Shown here: in pieces, positions 41,320 to 49,793 of the stretch
Numbering within the stretch: the stretch's first letter is position 1
Layout of the letters: every line of letters starts with the position of its first letter
Assembly (NCBI RefSeq): GCF_001969365.1
Contig: NZ_CP019312.1
Span: 3,695,001-3,759,000, forward strand
DNA: 64,000 nt
From: Tateyamaria omphalii
GTDB taxonomy: Bacteria; Pseudomonadota; Alphaproteobacteria; Rhodobacterales; Rhodobacteraceae
Direction: 5' to 3'
Notes under the pieces: model-generated
What the model was told of the DNA's origin: nothing
Databases searched by the model: none
The model's input: the letters and a program-made list of their open reading frames with translations, nothing else
Translations under genes and position numbers: made by a program

Positions 41320-41995
41320 CCGCATGAAAGATATGGGTAAACGTGGCGGCCCCGATGATCGGGATCAGCAGGTTCACCAGCGGAATTGACAGCGGGATCG
41401 CCATGAGCGTGCCCGCCAGCCAGATGGTGCCATTGTGAGCGCTGCGCAACTCCTTGGCCCGTGCGCGCCCCACGCGGCGCATGGCGGCGAGGGTGAAGTA
41501 TTCCCGCCCCAGCAGGAACCCGTTCAGCCCCCAGAAGATGAACGGGGCCGCGGGGGCAAAGATCACGTAGAGGATCAGCGCCAGAATGTTGGCCCCGATC
41601 AGCACGCCGAGGAAGTTGATCGTGTCCACAAGCGCGTCACCGAAGGGGACGTTTTGCGCCGGTGGCAGATGGCTATAATGTTTGTCTTCAACGGCTTGCG
41701 CGACCTCGTCCAGAAACATCGAGGTGATCGCTGACGCTACGGGCATCATCAGGAAGATGGACAGGACCAGGAACAGGAAGAACGAACTCCAGGTGATGAT
41801 GTCGCCCAACCATGTGATTGTGCCGATCCATGGCAGTGACACCCCGTCAGCCGTGAGCCAGCCGATGAACCAGACAAAGCCGGTGGTGGCGGCGACCAGC
41901 AGCGCGATGGTCAGGGCGATGCCCAAGAGCAGGACCCGGCGGAAGCGCGGGTCGCTGATCTGGCCGAGGGCCGAGAAGAAGGCGGTGAGGATCAT
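41270..41995 (-). CDS. EI24-domain (CysZ-like) membrane protein
   Basis: The ATG at 41995 overlaps the nitroreductase stop (ATGA). The 241-residue protein has about four to five membrane helices and the family segments FLVLSIFLMMPVASAITSMFLDEVA and FWGLNGFLLGREYFTLAAMRRV. EI24/CysZ proteins include the E. coli sulfate channel CysZ, but the substrate of alphaproteobacterial members is untested. It is cotranscribed with the upstream nitroreductase. Confidence 0.85.
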   Translation of the reverse strand: MILTAFFSALGQISDPRFRRVLLLGIALTIALLVAATTGFVWFIGWLTADGVSLPWIGTITWLGDIITWSSFFLFLVLSIFLMMPVASAITSMFLDEVAQAVEDKHYSHLPPAQNVPFGDALVDTINFLGVLIGANILALILYVIFAPAAPFIFWGLNGFLLGREYFTLAAMRRVGRARAKELRSAHNGTIWLAGTLMAIPLSIPLVNLLIPIIGAATFTHIFHAVTAAPAPGQRSSYRPD

Positions 41996-42570
41996 CTGTC
42001 GACCCATGTTGTGATGGCGGGCACGTCGGGGCGGGGGCGTTCTGGCGGAGTGGAGGTTTCGGTGCCGATGTGGATGAAACCGGCGATGCGTTCGTTGTCA
42101 GCGAGGTCGAGTGCGTCGGTCATAAACCCCCGGTCGTGGCTGGGCCAGCCGCTGAGCCAATTGGCGCCCCAGCCTGCGGCGAGGGCCGCGTTCAGGAGCG
42201 ACAGGCAGACGGCGCCCGCCGAGTAAGTCATTTCAAGTGTTGGAATTTTTTCGACTTTCCGGTCGATTTCGATGACCGCAACGGCAAGGTGCCCTTGGTC
42301 GAATTGGCTGCGACCTTTGGCGATTTGATCGGGGTCGAGGCCGAGGGATTGCCCGCGTTTTTCGGCCGCCTCGGCCAGGCGCGGCATGGCGGTTTTGCCC
42401 AGTACGATAAAGCGCCAGGGTTCCAGCTTTCCGTGGTCTGGCGTGCGGGCGGCGGCGGTCAGGAGCTGTTCGAGTGTCGCGCGGTCGGGGACGGGTTCGG
42501 TGAGCGTCTTGGCCGGGCGGGAGCGGCGGGTGAGGAGGAAATCGAGGGCGGCTTGGTTTTTCGCGGGCAT
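41992..42570 (-). CDS. Nitroreductase-family flavoprotein (YdjA-like)
   Basis: The 192-residue protein has the single-domain nitroreductase fold that binds FMN as a dimer. RRSRPAKTLTEPVPDR near 15-30 contacts the flavin phosphate; AARTPDHGKLEPWRFIVLG and GAVCLSLLNAALAAGWGANWLSGWP complete the site. The size and motifs fit the YdjA/TdsD-like subgroup, which reduces nitro compounds with NAD(P)H. The physiological substrate is unknown. It heads a two-gene operon with the EI24 gene. Confidence 0.88.
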   Translation of the reverse strand: MPAKNQAALDFLLTRRSRPAKTLTEPVPDRATLEQLLTAAARTPDHGKLEPWRFIVLGKTAMPRLAEAAEKRGQSLGLDPDQIAKGRSQFDQGHLAVAVIEIDRKVEKIPTLEMTYSAGAVCLSLLNAALAAGWGANWLSGWPSHDRGFMTDALDLADNERIAGFIHIGTETSTPPERPRPDVPAITTWVDR

Positions 42571-42631
42571 ATGTTACGCCTTTTTACATGTTGGGTTGCA
42601 TGTCGTGGCGAAGGGCTGCGACGTCAAGGGG

Positions 42632-43738
42632 TTAGAGGTTAAGTTGTTGCGCCATATGGTCAATTTCGCCACGCAGGAAGGCGTCGAACCTTGGTCCCGG
42701 TTGGCGGTTGGTCAGGGCGCGGGCCATGGGGTCGGGGGCGGTGATCTTGCTGCCAGAGAGCGCTTGGAGCGTGGCGTGGCCGCAGAAGGGGACGTAGATT
42801 TCGGAGTACCCGCCCTCGTGGCTGAGGACGAGTTTGCCGTCACACAGGCGTTCCGCTAGTGTTTTGATTTTCAATGTCATTTCGCGGAAAGTTTCTGCGG
42901 TGGCGAGCATCCGGGCAAGGGGGTCGACGGCGGCGGCGTCAAAGCCGCAGGCCACGATGATCAGGTCGGGATTGAAGGCTTCGATGGCTGGGGTGACGAC
43001 GCGGTCGATGGCGTGAAGATAGGCGGTGTGACCGGTGCCCGCGGGGAGCGGCAGGTTGAGGTTCGCGCCCTCTCCGGCGCCTGTGCCGCGGTCGGCTAAG
43101 TGACCGGTATCTAAAGGGTAATTTCCCTCTTGGTGGAGGGAGATGGTGAGGATGTCTGGGCGGTTATAGAAGAGGGACTCCGTGCCATTGCCGTGGTGGA
43201 CGTCCCAGTCGAGAACGGCGACGCGCAGGTCGGGCCGGATGGCTTTGGCCGCCTCGATCGCGATGGCGATGTTGGCCATGAGACAGAAGCCCATGGGGGT
43301 GTCCGCCTCGCAGTGATGGCCCGGCGGGCGGGCGAGGGCGTAGGCGTTTTCGTGGTCGCCTTTCAGCACCGCTTTGACGGCAGCTGTGGTGAGGCCAGCG
43401 GCGAGGGCTGCGATCTCGTATCCACCTTTGGCGAAGGGGGCGTGGTGGCCGATTTCGCCGCCTTGATCATCAGACAGGGCCTTGAATTTGCTGAGGTATT
43501 CCTGCGGATGCACACGCAGGAGTTGGTCGTGCGTTGCTGCCTCGGCAGAGGTGACATGGAGGTCGTTCGTGAGGCCGGTGACGTCCATCAGGTTCTTCAT
43601 CCGGCGCTTGGTTTCGGGGCTTTCGGGCAGGCCCCCGGCGGCCAGAGGTTGCACCAGACCGCCCAAGGGAACGGTGAAGGCATAGTTGCCGCCGCCATGC
43701 CACATGGTGCGCTCGTCCCAGAATAATGCGGTGCTCAT
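42632..43738 (-). CDS. Histone-deacetylase-family hydrolase (acetylpolyamine amidohydrolase-like)
   Basis: The ATG at 43738 follows ggagggg. The longer frame to 44038 is noncoding and includes the phased repeats. The 368-residue product has the arginase/deacetylase fold. The active-site His141-His142 pair is in ARPPGHHCE, the zinc ligands Asp179 and His181 are in LDWDVHHGNGTE, and a further Asp is in ACGFDAAAVDPL. Bacterial members deacetylate acetylpolyamines or other small amides. A string of five 11-bp-spaced hexamers lies 122-176 bp upstream. Confidence 0.9.
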   Translation of the reverse strand: MSTALFWDERTMWHGGGNYAFTVPLGGLVQPLAAGGLPESPETKRRMKNLMDVTGLTNDLHVTSAEAATHDQLLRVHPQEYLSKFKALSDDQGGEIGHHAPFAKGGYEIAALAAGLTTAAVKAVLKGDHENAYALARPPGHHCEADTPMGFCLMANIAIAIEAAKAIRPDLRVAVLDWDVHHGNGTESLFYNRPDILTISLHQEGNYPLDTGHLADRGTGAGEGANLNLPLPAGTGHTAYLHAIDRVVTPAIEAFNPDLIIVACGFDAAAVDPLARMLATAETFREMTLKIKTLAERLCDGKLVLSHEGGYSEIYVPFCGHATLQALSGSKITAPDPMARALTNRQPGPRFDAFLRGEIDHMAQQLNL

Positions 43739-43859
43739 GTCCCCTCCGGTTTTGGGGTTGAACGTGGCGGAAAACGTGCGGCCGCGCAACGTTCGGTGGA
43801 GTGTTCGATCATTTCGACGCGAATCACGGTTAACGCCAAGCAAAACAGGGGTTTTGACG

Positions 43860-43914
43860 ATGCACGGCGCGTGCACACCCTGTGCACAGCCCGTACACCG
43901 CATATGCACTGGAA
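43860..43914. repeat. Five tandem 11-bp repeats (RTGCAC/GTACAC hexamers)
   Basis: Starting at 43860, 43871, 43882, 43893 and 43904, the hexamers read ATGCAC, GTGCAC, GTGCAC, GTACAC and ATGCAC, each followed by 5 variable bases. The 11-bp period is one helical turn and is not a multiple of three, so it is not a coding repeat. The array lies in the gap between the deacetylase-like gene (start 43738) and the VOC gene (end 43957). It could be a multimeric protein-binding site. Confidence 0.6.
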
Positions 43915-43956
43915 CCGGGATTAACGGGGCGTACGGTGCGAAACATGACCAGAGGG

Positions 43957-44442
43957 TTAACGCCCCTCGGCCAAGAGCGCCGCGACATCGAGCGGGTCGT
44001 TGACCATGACCAGTTGGCCCTGCGCATCGCGCGGCCAATCGGCCTCTGGCCGGTCGCGGTAGAGTTCGATGCCGTTGTCATCGGGATCGCGGATATAGAC
44101 CGCTTCGGACACGCCGTGATCGGCGGCACCATCGAGCGGGGTGCCGTGATCCAGCACGCGGGCGAGGGCGGCACCAAGCGACGCGCGATCCGGGAACAGG
44201 AAGGCGACATGGTAAAGACCGGCCGCGCGCTTGGGCGCCGGGCCTGCCCCGCGCGTGTGCCAGGTGTTGAGACCGATGTGGTGGTGATATCCGCCCGCCG
44301 ACAAAAAAGCCGCCTGATCCCCGTAGCGCTGGGTGAGCGCAAAGCCGAGCACGTCGCTGTAGAAGGCGATGGACCGGTTGAGGTCGGTTACCTTGAGGTG
44401 GATGTGGCCGACGCGCGTTTCTGCGGGGACTTGGGCGGTCAT
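43957..44442 (-). CDS. VOC-family (glyoxalase/extradiol-dioxygenase-like) protein
   Basis: The 161-residue protein shows paired VOC modules. VGHIHLKVTDLNRSIAFYSDVLGF carries the first metal His, GGYHHHIGLNTWHTRGAG is a common catechol-2,3-dioxygenase-like segment, GLYHVAFLFPDR has the second His and GIELYRDRP the Glu. Metal-dependent cleavage or isomerisation is likely, but the substrate is unknown; single-unit members of this type are often annotated CatE-like. It is preceded by aaggtaaaggagaca (strong ribosome site) and stands alone. Confidence 0.85.
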   Translation of the reverse strand: MTAQVPAETRVGHIHLKVTDLNRSIAFYSDVLGFALTQRYGDQAAFLSAGGYHHHIGLNTWHTRGAGPAPKRAAGLYHVAFLFPDRASLGAALARVLDHGTPLDGAADHGVSEAVYIRDPDDNGIELYRDRPEADWPRDAQGQLVMVNDPLDVAALLAEGR

Positions 44443-44761
44443 GCGGTGTCTCCTTTACCTTGAAAGCTAGAGAGCGTGTGCGCCAGTGACCACAAGCAGT
44501 TTCGCACAGCATCGGTGCGGGGTGGTTGACACGCCGATGGCGTGCCCGCAGGCCGCGCGCCGCCAATCGGGGCCGCGACGTGTTTTGCGGAGACCAGCGA
44601 TGTGGCGCGGATTGTGATGAGAGCGTGGGTTGCGCGAATGGGCGTGCAAATGCGCGTGTTTTGCCGTTTGGGGGCGGACATCCGTGCACCGAGCCAAGGG
44701 GTGTGCCAAGTCTGCCAATGACTGCTTGGAGCCCATACCCACCCACTGAAGACGCTGTGAT
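44443..44761. other. 319-bp gene-free stretch
   Basis: Open frames on the minus strand here (for example 44439-44681 and 44467-44742) run without ribosome sites or recognisable domains and overlap one another in different frames. No RNA gene or strong repeat is seen. Confidence 0.4.
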
Positions 44762-45055
44762 TTACTTAGGAATGAACTCTAGCCAACCCGCAGAACCTGC
44801 AGCACCGAGGAACCCCAAGAATAGACCTAGCGCGATAAACCAATGAATGATGGTTTTGTGGCGCTTGCCTTCTTTTGGGAACCAACGAAACTTGCGAAGC
44901 CAACCAAGAATAAGGTCCATTAACATTAGGGTGAAAAGCATGTGCCTGAAAAACAGGTAGAAAAATAGCAATGCGAGAATTATTGCCGCGACAGTATTGG
45001 CAGGCACAATCTCCCAAGTATTCCCATTCGATGAGGTCGTGATTGTGCTTTCCAT
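44762..45055 (-). CDS. Small two-helix membrane protein of unknown family
   Basis: The 97-residue frame encodes two strongly hydrophobic segments (about 22-45 and 72-92) separated by a basic loop (WLRKFRWFPKEGKRHKTI). It begins with ATG and ends in LEFIPK. The DNA is visibly less GC-rich than its neighbours, a sign of recent acquisition or an orphan gene. Sequence pattern and hydrophobicity support a real membrane protein; no family is recognised. No ribosome site is strong. Confidence 0.55.
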   Translation of the reverse strand: MESTITTSSNGNTWEIVPANTVAAIILALLFFYLFFRHMLFTLMLMDLILGWLRKFRWFPKEGKRHKTIIHWFIALGLFLGFLGAAGSAGWLEFIPK

Positions 45056-45358
45056 TTGCTCTACGTTCTATGGGGCCGCCCGCTAGTGGGTGCCCCAAGC
45101 CGTCAACTATTTGGCGAGAATTTCCCAACCATCCCGTTAAACGAGCGCTTTGTGGAATACAATCAATGGTAAGAAAGTCTCGCAAGGCCGCCGTAGAAGA
45201 TGTAAAATCGAGGACCGCGAGGCGGAACGAAGCCGCCGCACAATTTCTGCGCTTTATGATCGCTGTGAAAAACGGCACGGGCTGGAACCGGTCATGTGCT
45301 GCGTTTGTGGAGGCATCCGGACCTCTGGACCGAAGCCGAGATTGAGATCCATGCACGC
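45056..45358. other. 303-bp stretch with only a doubtful small frame
   Basis: A plus-strand frame from the ATG at 45169 to 45345 would give a 58-residue basic peptide (MVRKSRKAAVEDV...). It has no recognised domain and ends only 14 bases before the convergent response-regulator gene. A second frame overlaps it. I see no firm gene. Confidence 0.35.
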
Positions 45359-46258
45359 TCAGCCGCGGCTGCTCAGTTGCCGGTCGGCCAGCACTGCGGC
45401 GGATGTACGGTTGTCGACGCCCATTTTCTGGAACACCTGTTCGAGATGTTTGTTCACTGTCCGTGCGCTCAGGCTCAGGATTGCGCTGATGTCCCGGTTG
45501 GTTTTGCCCAGTGTCAGCCAGTAGAGCACTTCGGCTTCGCGTGCCGTCAGGTTAAAGGCAGTTTGCAGCCTGTCTTCCCTGCGTGCGTCGTTCTGCATGG
45601 CCAGCTTGACCAGAATTTCACGTGTGGCCGACAGGCCCATGAAATGAGCGGCAATGCTTTCGCTTACATGTGGGTTGATATCAGAAACCGGGCGGACAAC
45701 GCAGCCAAGCAGCCAAGTCTGGAACGCGGGTTCGTCCAGTGCAAATTCGGTCTCTTTCAATAGATCCAGAGCGCTTTTGGAGCCCCATGCGAACTGGGCA
45801 TTCTCATCGAACGCCAGCACGGGGCGTTCAAACGCATCAATCGCCTCTCGGGCGCTTTGCAACATGCGGGAGTTGACGACATGGGTGCTAAGGCGCGCGA
45901 TCATCTCTTCGATCACTACCGGTTTCGTGATGTAGTCGACGCCGCCAGCTTGCAAGCCTTTGACGACATGTTCCTGATCGCAGAGGCCGGTCATGAAGAT
46001 GATCGGCGCAAGGGTCGGATTGGGCCCGGTTTTGAGTACACGGCACGTTTCAAACCCGTCAATGTCCGGCATGATGGCATCCATCAGGATGACGTCAGGT
46101 TGCACCCTGTGGGTCAACTTGATGGCTGAATATCCGTCGCGCGCGACAAGGACGGTCATGCCTTGCGCTTCAAGGGCGCTTGACACCATGCCCAGCGAGT
46201 CCGGGTTGTCATCGACAACAAGCGCGATGCTTTTGTCACCTGTCTCAAGCGTTTTCAT
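45359..46258 (-). CDS. LuxR-type DNA-binding response regulator
   Basis: From the ATG at 46258 the product has 299 residues. The receiver domain (about 10-128) has the acidic pair DDN at 16-18, Asp60 (ILMDAIMPDIDG) and Lys in DYITKPV. A linker of about 100 residues (about 140-230) follows; it resembles a degenerate PAS domain (PVLAFDENAQFAWGSKSAL). The C-terminal LuxR helix-turn-helix is at about 235-297 (LTAREAEVLYWLTLGKTNRDI). The gene overlaps the end of the transporter-kinase gene by 14 bp, so the two form a coupled two-component pair. The likely target is the divergent amide-uptake operon. Confidence 0.92.
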   Translation of the reverse strand: MKTLETGDKSIALVVDDNPDSLGMVSSALEAQGMTVLVARDGYSAIKLTHRVQPDVILMDAIMPDIDGFETCRVLKTGPNPTLAPIIFMTGLCDQEHVVKGLQAGGVDYITKPVVIEEMIARLSTHVVNSRMLQSAREAIDAFERPVLAFDENAQFAWGSKSALDLLKETEFALDEPAFQTWLLGCVVRPVSDINPHVSESIAAHFMGLSATREILVKLAMQNDARREDRLQTAFNLTAREAEVLYWLTLGKTNRDISAILSLSARTVNKHLEQVFQKMGVDNRTSAAVLADRQLSSRG

Positions 46259-49200
46259 GATCGTCCTCAAGCAGGCGGGCGAGGCCCTCCATATCAAATT
46301 GTTCCAAGCACGCATCAAGCGCGCGCATCAGTGATACTGGTCCAACGCCCGCGGTTCGAAGGTCATCGAGCGCGGTGCGCAGCGCGCGCGCGTGACCGAT
46401 CTGTGCTGCATCCAGCAGGGTCTTGCGTTCCTTGTCGGTCATGGTGCGCAGAACGGGGGCAGACCGCTCTTGCCCCATGATCAGCTTGACCTTGAGCAAT
46501 TCGGCGATCTGCAGCAGCAACTCATCAAGGTTGTAGGGTTTGGCGAAAAACGCGTCATGCAGACCAATCTCTGCCCGGTGCAGCCCTTCCTCATTGGCAT
46601 GGCCCGAGATCATCACGATGGGCGTGTTTTGATGGTGGCCGGTCCGCAATGCGCGCGCAAAGCTCCAGCCGTCGTGACCGGGCATGTCAATATCGAGCAG
46701 GATGATGTCGGGACGCGCATCCGCAAGCATCGTCTTGGCCACGTCCACAGAGGACGCGCAGAGGACAACAAACCCGAACCTTGTCAGGAAGCTTTCAGCA
46801 AGCGCCAGGTGGTTGAAGTCGTCATCCACCACCAGGATCGTCTTGCGCGGTCCTTCGTAGCCGTCAACGGGCAGGGCGTCGCTTTCCGGGTTCATGGTTC
46901 TGTGGTCAAACACGTTCTGCGTGACCGAAGGCAACATAAGCCGGACACGGAAGCGACTGCCTTCGCCGACGGCGCTTTCGACGTCGATCTCGCCGCCAAG
47001 GATCTCGACCAGCAATTTGGTGATCGTCAGCCCCAGCCCCGATCCATGGATGTCACGCTGCTCCCCCCGCTCGAACGGGCGCCATATGCGGTCGAGATGT
47101 TCGGGGGCGATGCCAATGCCGCTGTCGGTAACCTCGATGATGGCCACCTCATTGCGATAGGTGAGTTTGAACACCACTGACCCTTCTTCGGTGTAGCGAA
47201 TGGCGTTGGACAGCAGGTTGATAATGATCTGGCGCAGGCGTTTTTCATCAGACCGTACGAAGGCTGGAAGCAATCCTTCGGTCCGCAGCTCGAACGCGAT
47301 ATTCTTGATGCGCGCCTCTTCCTCAAAGATCGAGGTCACCTGGGTCAGCAACACCCGCAGGTTGATCTGGTCACGCATGATTTCAAGGCGCCCTGCCTCG
47401 ATCCGCGCGATGTCGAGAAGCCCGTCAATGAGACCCGCGAGATGCTCGCTGGAGCGGCGGATGCTGGTCAGGGAAGGTCGCCAGTTTTCAAGGCGCGCAT
47501 CCTTTTCAAGTAGCTGTGCAAATCCGTAGATCGCGTTGAGTGGTGTGCGCAACTCATGGCTTAGCCCCGACATATAGCGTGTCTTGGCCAGGTTTGCGGC
47601 CTCTGCCTTTTCCTTGGCCTTTTGCAAGGCGCGGTCAGTGCGCTCGTGGGCGCGGATTTCCTTGAGCAGACGTTCGGTTTGGCGCTCCGCCTCGGCGGTT
47701 GCGCTGCGCCTGCTTTCGCCGCTGAGCAGGAACATCCAGACCGAAATGCCAATGACAATGCTGACGGTGCCGAAGATCACGGTAAGCACGCCGTCGAAAT
47801 TGGGGGCCGAGGCGAAGCTGCTGACAAGGTTGAGCACCCCGCCGAATGCCAGTGAAATGACAATTGTGGCGATGACGAAATGGGCATGCCGGGTCATCAA
47901 CGCACGGGCGATCTGGTCGGGCAGGTATGTAAAGAGCCAATGCCTTATGACGTGGTCGACACGGCCGTGGGGCTTGCAGACATCGTGGCAGGCGGTCTCC
48001 AGCGTGCAGCAGAGCGAGCAGATGGGACCGGCATGGAACGGGCAGTTGGTCATATCCTCGGGATCGAACCGGAATTCGCACACCGAACAGGAATGCAAAG
48101 CCTCTGGAAACTCTTGGCTTGGGCGGGCGATGTAGTATTTGCCTTTGGTCGCCCATGCGAGGATGGGGGCCAGCGCAAAGGCCGACCCGAGCGCGACGAA
48201 CGATGAAAACGCCTGGAACAAAGGCCCGAACAGACCGCCATAGGACAGGAACGCCAGAAGGCAGGCAATCAACATCGACCCGATGCCGACCGGGTTGATG
48301 TCGTAGAGATGCGCGCGACGGAACTCGATGCCTTTTGGGCTGAGGCCGAGGGGTTTGTTGACAATCAGATCAGAGACAAGCGCGCCGATCCAGGCCACGG
48401 CCACGTGGGAGTATACGCCCAATACATGCTCCAGCCCGGTGAACACGCCCAGTTCCATCAGCAGCAATGCGATACAGACGTTAAACACAAGCCAGACAAC
48501 GCGCCCGGGATGGGTATGCGTCAGGCGGGAGAAGAAATTCGACCACGCGATGGAGCCTGCATAGGCATTGGTGACGTTGATCTTGAGCTGCGACAGGATC
48601 ACGAACAGACCTGTCAGTGCCAGGACGAGGAACGGCGAATTGATGAGCTGGTCAAAGGCCACGTAGTACATGCGCGTCGGGTCAGAGGCATCCTCGCCTG
48701 ACACGCCTTCGCGGATGGCCAATGTGACGAGATAGGACCCAGCCAGCATTTTCAGCACACCCAGAATCGACCAGCCGGGCCCGGCGGCCAGAAGTGCCAG
48801 CCACCATTTGCGCCTGTCCTGCTTTGTCTTGGGTTCTGGCAAGAACCTTAGGAAATCAACCTGCTCGCCGATTTGTGCCACCAAGGAAAACACCACGCCG
48901 GAGGCGGCGCCAAACATCAAGAGACGGGAGGTGTCAGAGGCTTCCTCTGGTCCGGCGAAGGACGTCCAGTTGTCGATGTCGTAGCCCACAAAGGCGAGAA
49001 AGACGAAGGGCAACATATGCAGAAGGACCCAAAGCGGCTGGGTCCATGTCTGAAACGTTGATATCTTGGAAAAGCCATGGATGACCAATGGGATCACCAC
49101 AAGTGAGCTTGCGACATAGCCCAGAAACAGCGGCACCCCGAGTGTGAATTCCAACGCCAATGCCAGGATCGCGGCCTCCAGCGCGAAGAAAATAAAGGTG

Positions 49201-49574
49201 AATGAGGCATAGATGAGCGAGGTGACGGTCGAGCCGATGTAACCAAAGCCTGCCCCGCGCGTCATAAGGTCGATGTCGAGCCCGTAGCGTGCCGCGTAGT
49301 AGGAAATGGGCAGCCCCGTCAAAAACAGGATCACCCCCACGACCATGATCGCCACGATTGCGATGTCAAAGCCGTACGTGAGGGTGATGGCCCCGCCGAT
49401 GGCTTCCAGTGCCAGAAATGAAATCGAGCCGATCGCCGTGTTCGCCACGCGACCATAGCTCCACCGTCGCGCACGCCGCGCTGTGAAGCGCAGGGCAAAA
49501 TCCTCCATCGTTTCGTTGGCGACCCAACGGTTGTAGGTGCGCTTTTCGCGCGTTGCCCCAAGCGCCCTAGCCAT
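46245..49574 (-). CDS. NCS1 transporter - Cys-rich linker - hybrid histidine kinase fusion
   Basis: From the ATG at 49574 (aagga 8 bases upstream) the product has 1109 residues. Residues 1-480 form a complete NCS1-type (nucleobase:cation symporter-1) domain with about 12 membrane helices. A cysteine-rich module follows (Cys496, 499, 511, 519, 522, 523, 529, 533), likely binding zinc or an iron-sulfur cluster. Two more helices lie at about 567-587 and 595-617, then a coiled coil. The kinase core has His673 (SHELRTPLN), the N-box near 787-795 and G-boxes DSGIGIA and GSGLGL. The receiver domain has Asp961 and Lys1012. A C-terminal helical tail of about 70 residues ends the protein. It probably senses, and perhaps transports, a nitrogen compound. 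Confidence 0.9.
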   Translation of the reverse strand: MARALGATREKRTYNRWVANETMEDFALRFTARRARRWSYGRVANTAIGSISFLALEAIGGAITLTYGFDIAIVAIMVVGVILFLTGLPISYYAARYGLDIDLMTRGAGFGYIGSTVTSLIYASFTFIFFALEAAILALALEFTLGVPLFLGYVASSLVVIPLVIHGFSKISTFQTWTQPLWVLLHMLPFVFLAFVGYDIDNWTSFAGPEEASDTSRLLMFGAASGVVFSLVAQIGEQVDFLRFLPEPKTKQDRRKWWLALLAAGPGWSILGVLKMLAGSYLVTLAIREGVSGEDASDPTRMYYVAFDQLINSPFLVLALTGLFVILSQLKINVTNAYAGSIAWSNFFSRLTHTHPGRVVWLVFNVCIALLLMELGVFTGLEHVLGVYSHVAVAWIGALVSDLIVNKPLGLSPKGIEFRRAHLYDINPVGIGSMLIACLLAFLSYGGLFGPLFQAFSSFVALGSAFALAPILAWATKGKYYIARPSQEFPEALHSCSVCEFRFDPEDMTNCPFHAGPICSLCCTLETACHDVCKPHGRVDHVIRHWLFTYLPDQIARALMTRHAHFVIATIVISLAFGGVLNLVSSFASAPNFDGVLTVIFGTVSIVIGISVWMFLLSGESRRSATAEAERQTERLLKEIRAHERTDRALQKAKEKAEAANLAKTRYMSGLSHELRTPLNAIYGFAQLLEKDARLENWRPSLTSIRRSSEHLAGLIDGLLDIARIEAGRLEIMRDQINLRVLLTQVTSIFEEEARIKNIAFELRTEGLLPAFVRSDEKRLRQIIINLLSNAIRYTEEGSVVFKLTYRNEVAIIEVTDSGIGIAPEHLDRIWRPFERGEQRDIHGSGLGLTITKLLVEILGGEIDVESAVGEGSRFRVRLMLPSVTQNVFDHRTMNPESDALPVDGYEGPRKTILVVDDDFNHLALAESFLTRFGFVVLCASSVDVAKTMLADARPDIILLDIDMPGHDGWSFARALRTGHHQNTPIVMISGHANEEGLHRAEIGLHDAFFAKPYNLDELLLQIAELLKVKLIMGQERSAPVLRTMTDKERKTLLDAAQIGHARALRTALDDLRTAGVGPVSLMRALDACLEQFDMEGLARLLEDDHENA

Positions 49575-49668
49575 TCTGGTGTCCTTGTAAGCGGGCGCAT
49601 TTTGCAATCACGGATCATACCGCTTCTCGCGCCCCCAGTGTCTCCAAGCAGAGTGACAACTACCCTAC

Positions 49669-49683
49669 TGCGCAAAACGCGCA
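49669..49683. promoter_or_regulatory. Short palindrome upstream of urtA
   Basis: tgcgc-aaaac-gcgca is a 5-5-5 inverted repeat five bases before the larger palindrome at 49688. It lies in the 219-bp gap between the transporter-kinase gene and urtA and could be a second regulator half-site or part of a promoter. Confidence 0.35.
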
Positions 49684-49687
49684 GGCA

Positions 49688-49707
49688 TATACGTCAATTA
49701 ACGTATA
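49688..49707. promoter_or_regulatory. Perfect 7-bp inverted repeat, candidate site for the LuxR-type regulator
   Basis: tatacgt (49688-49694) and acgtata (49701-49707) are exact reverse complements around caatta. The 20-bp AT-rich palindrome lies 86 bp before the urtA start, a fitting position for activation by the response regulator encoded just beyond the kinase gene. Confidence 0.5.
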
Positions 49708-49793
49708 CTGCGCCGCAGCAATCACTCTGATGCTCATTTGCGGAGGGCGAACAAGAATCGTCCATTCTTTTACCGCTTTGCGAAGGAGGCGAT

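Noticed and set aside
43860..43914. CRISPR array
   Set aside because: The unit is only 11 bp, far too short for repeat plus spacer, and no cas gene is present.
43739..44038. 100-residue N-terminal extension of the deacetylase-like gene
   Set aside because: The ATG at 43738 has a strong ribosome site and the family start; the extension covers the 11-bp repeats and is Cys/Arg-rich noise.
45043..45524. Plus-strand frames of 100 and 124 codons before the LuxR-type regulator gene
   Set aside because: They overlap each other or the regulator's 3' end in other frames, without a domain or good start.
49608..49793. Riboswitch upstream of urtA
   Set aside because: I could not find a conserved aptamer pattern such as the guanidine or purine types; only protein-site-like palindromes are seen.
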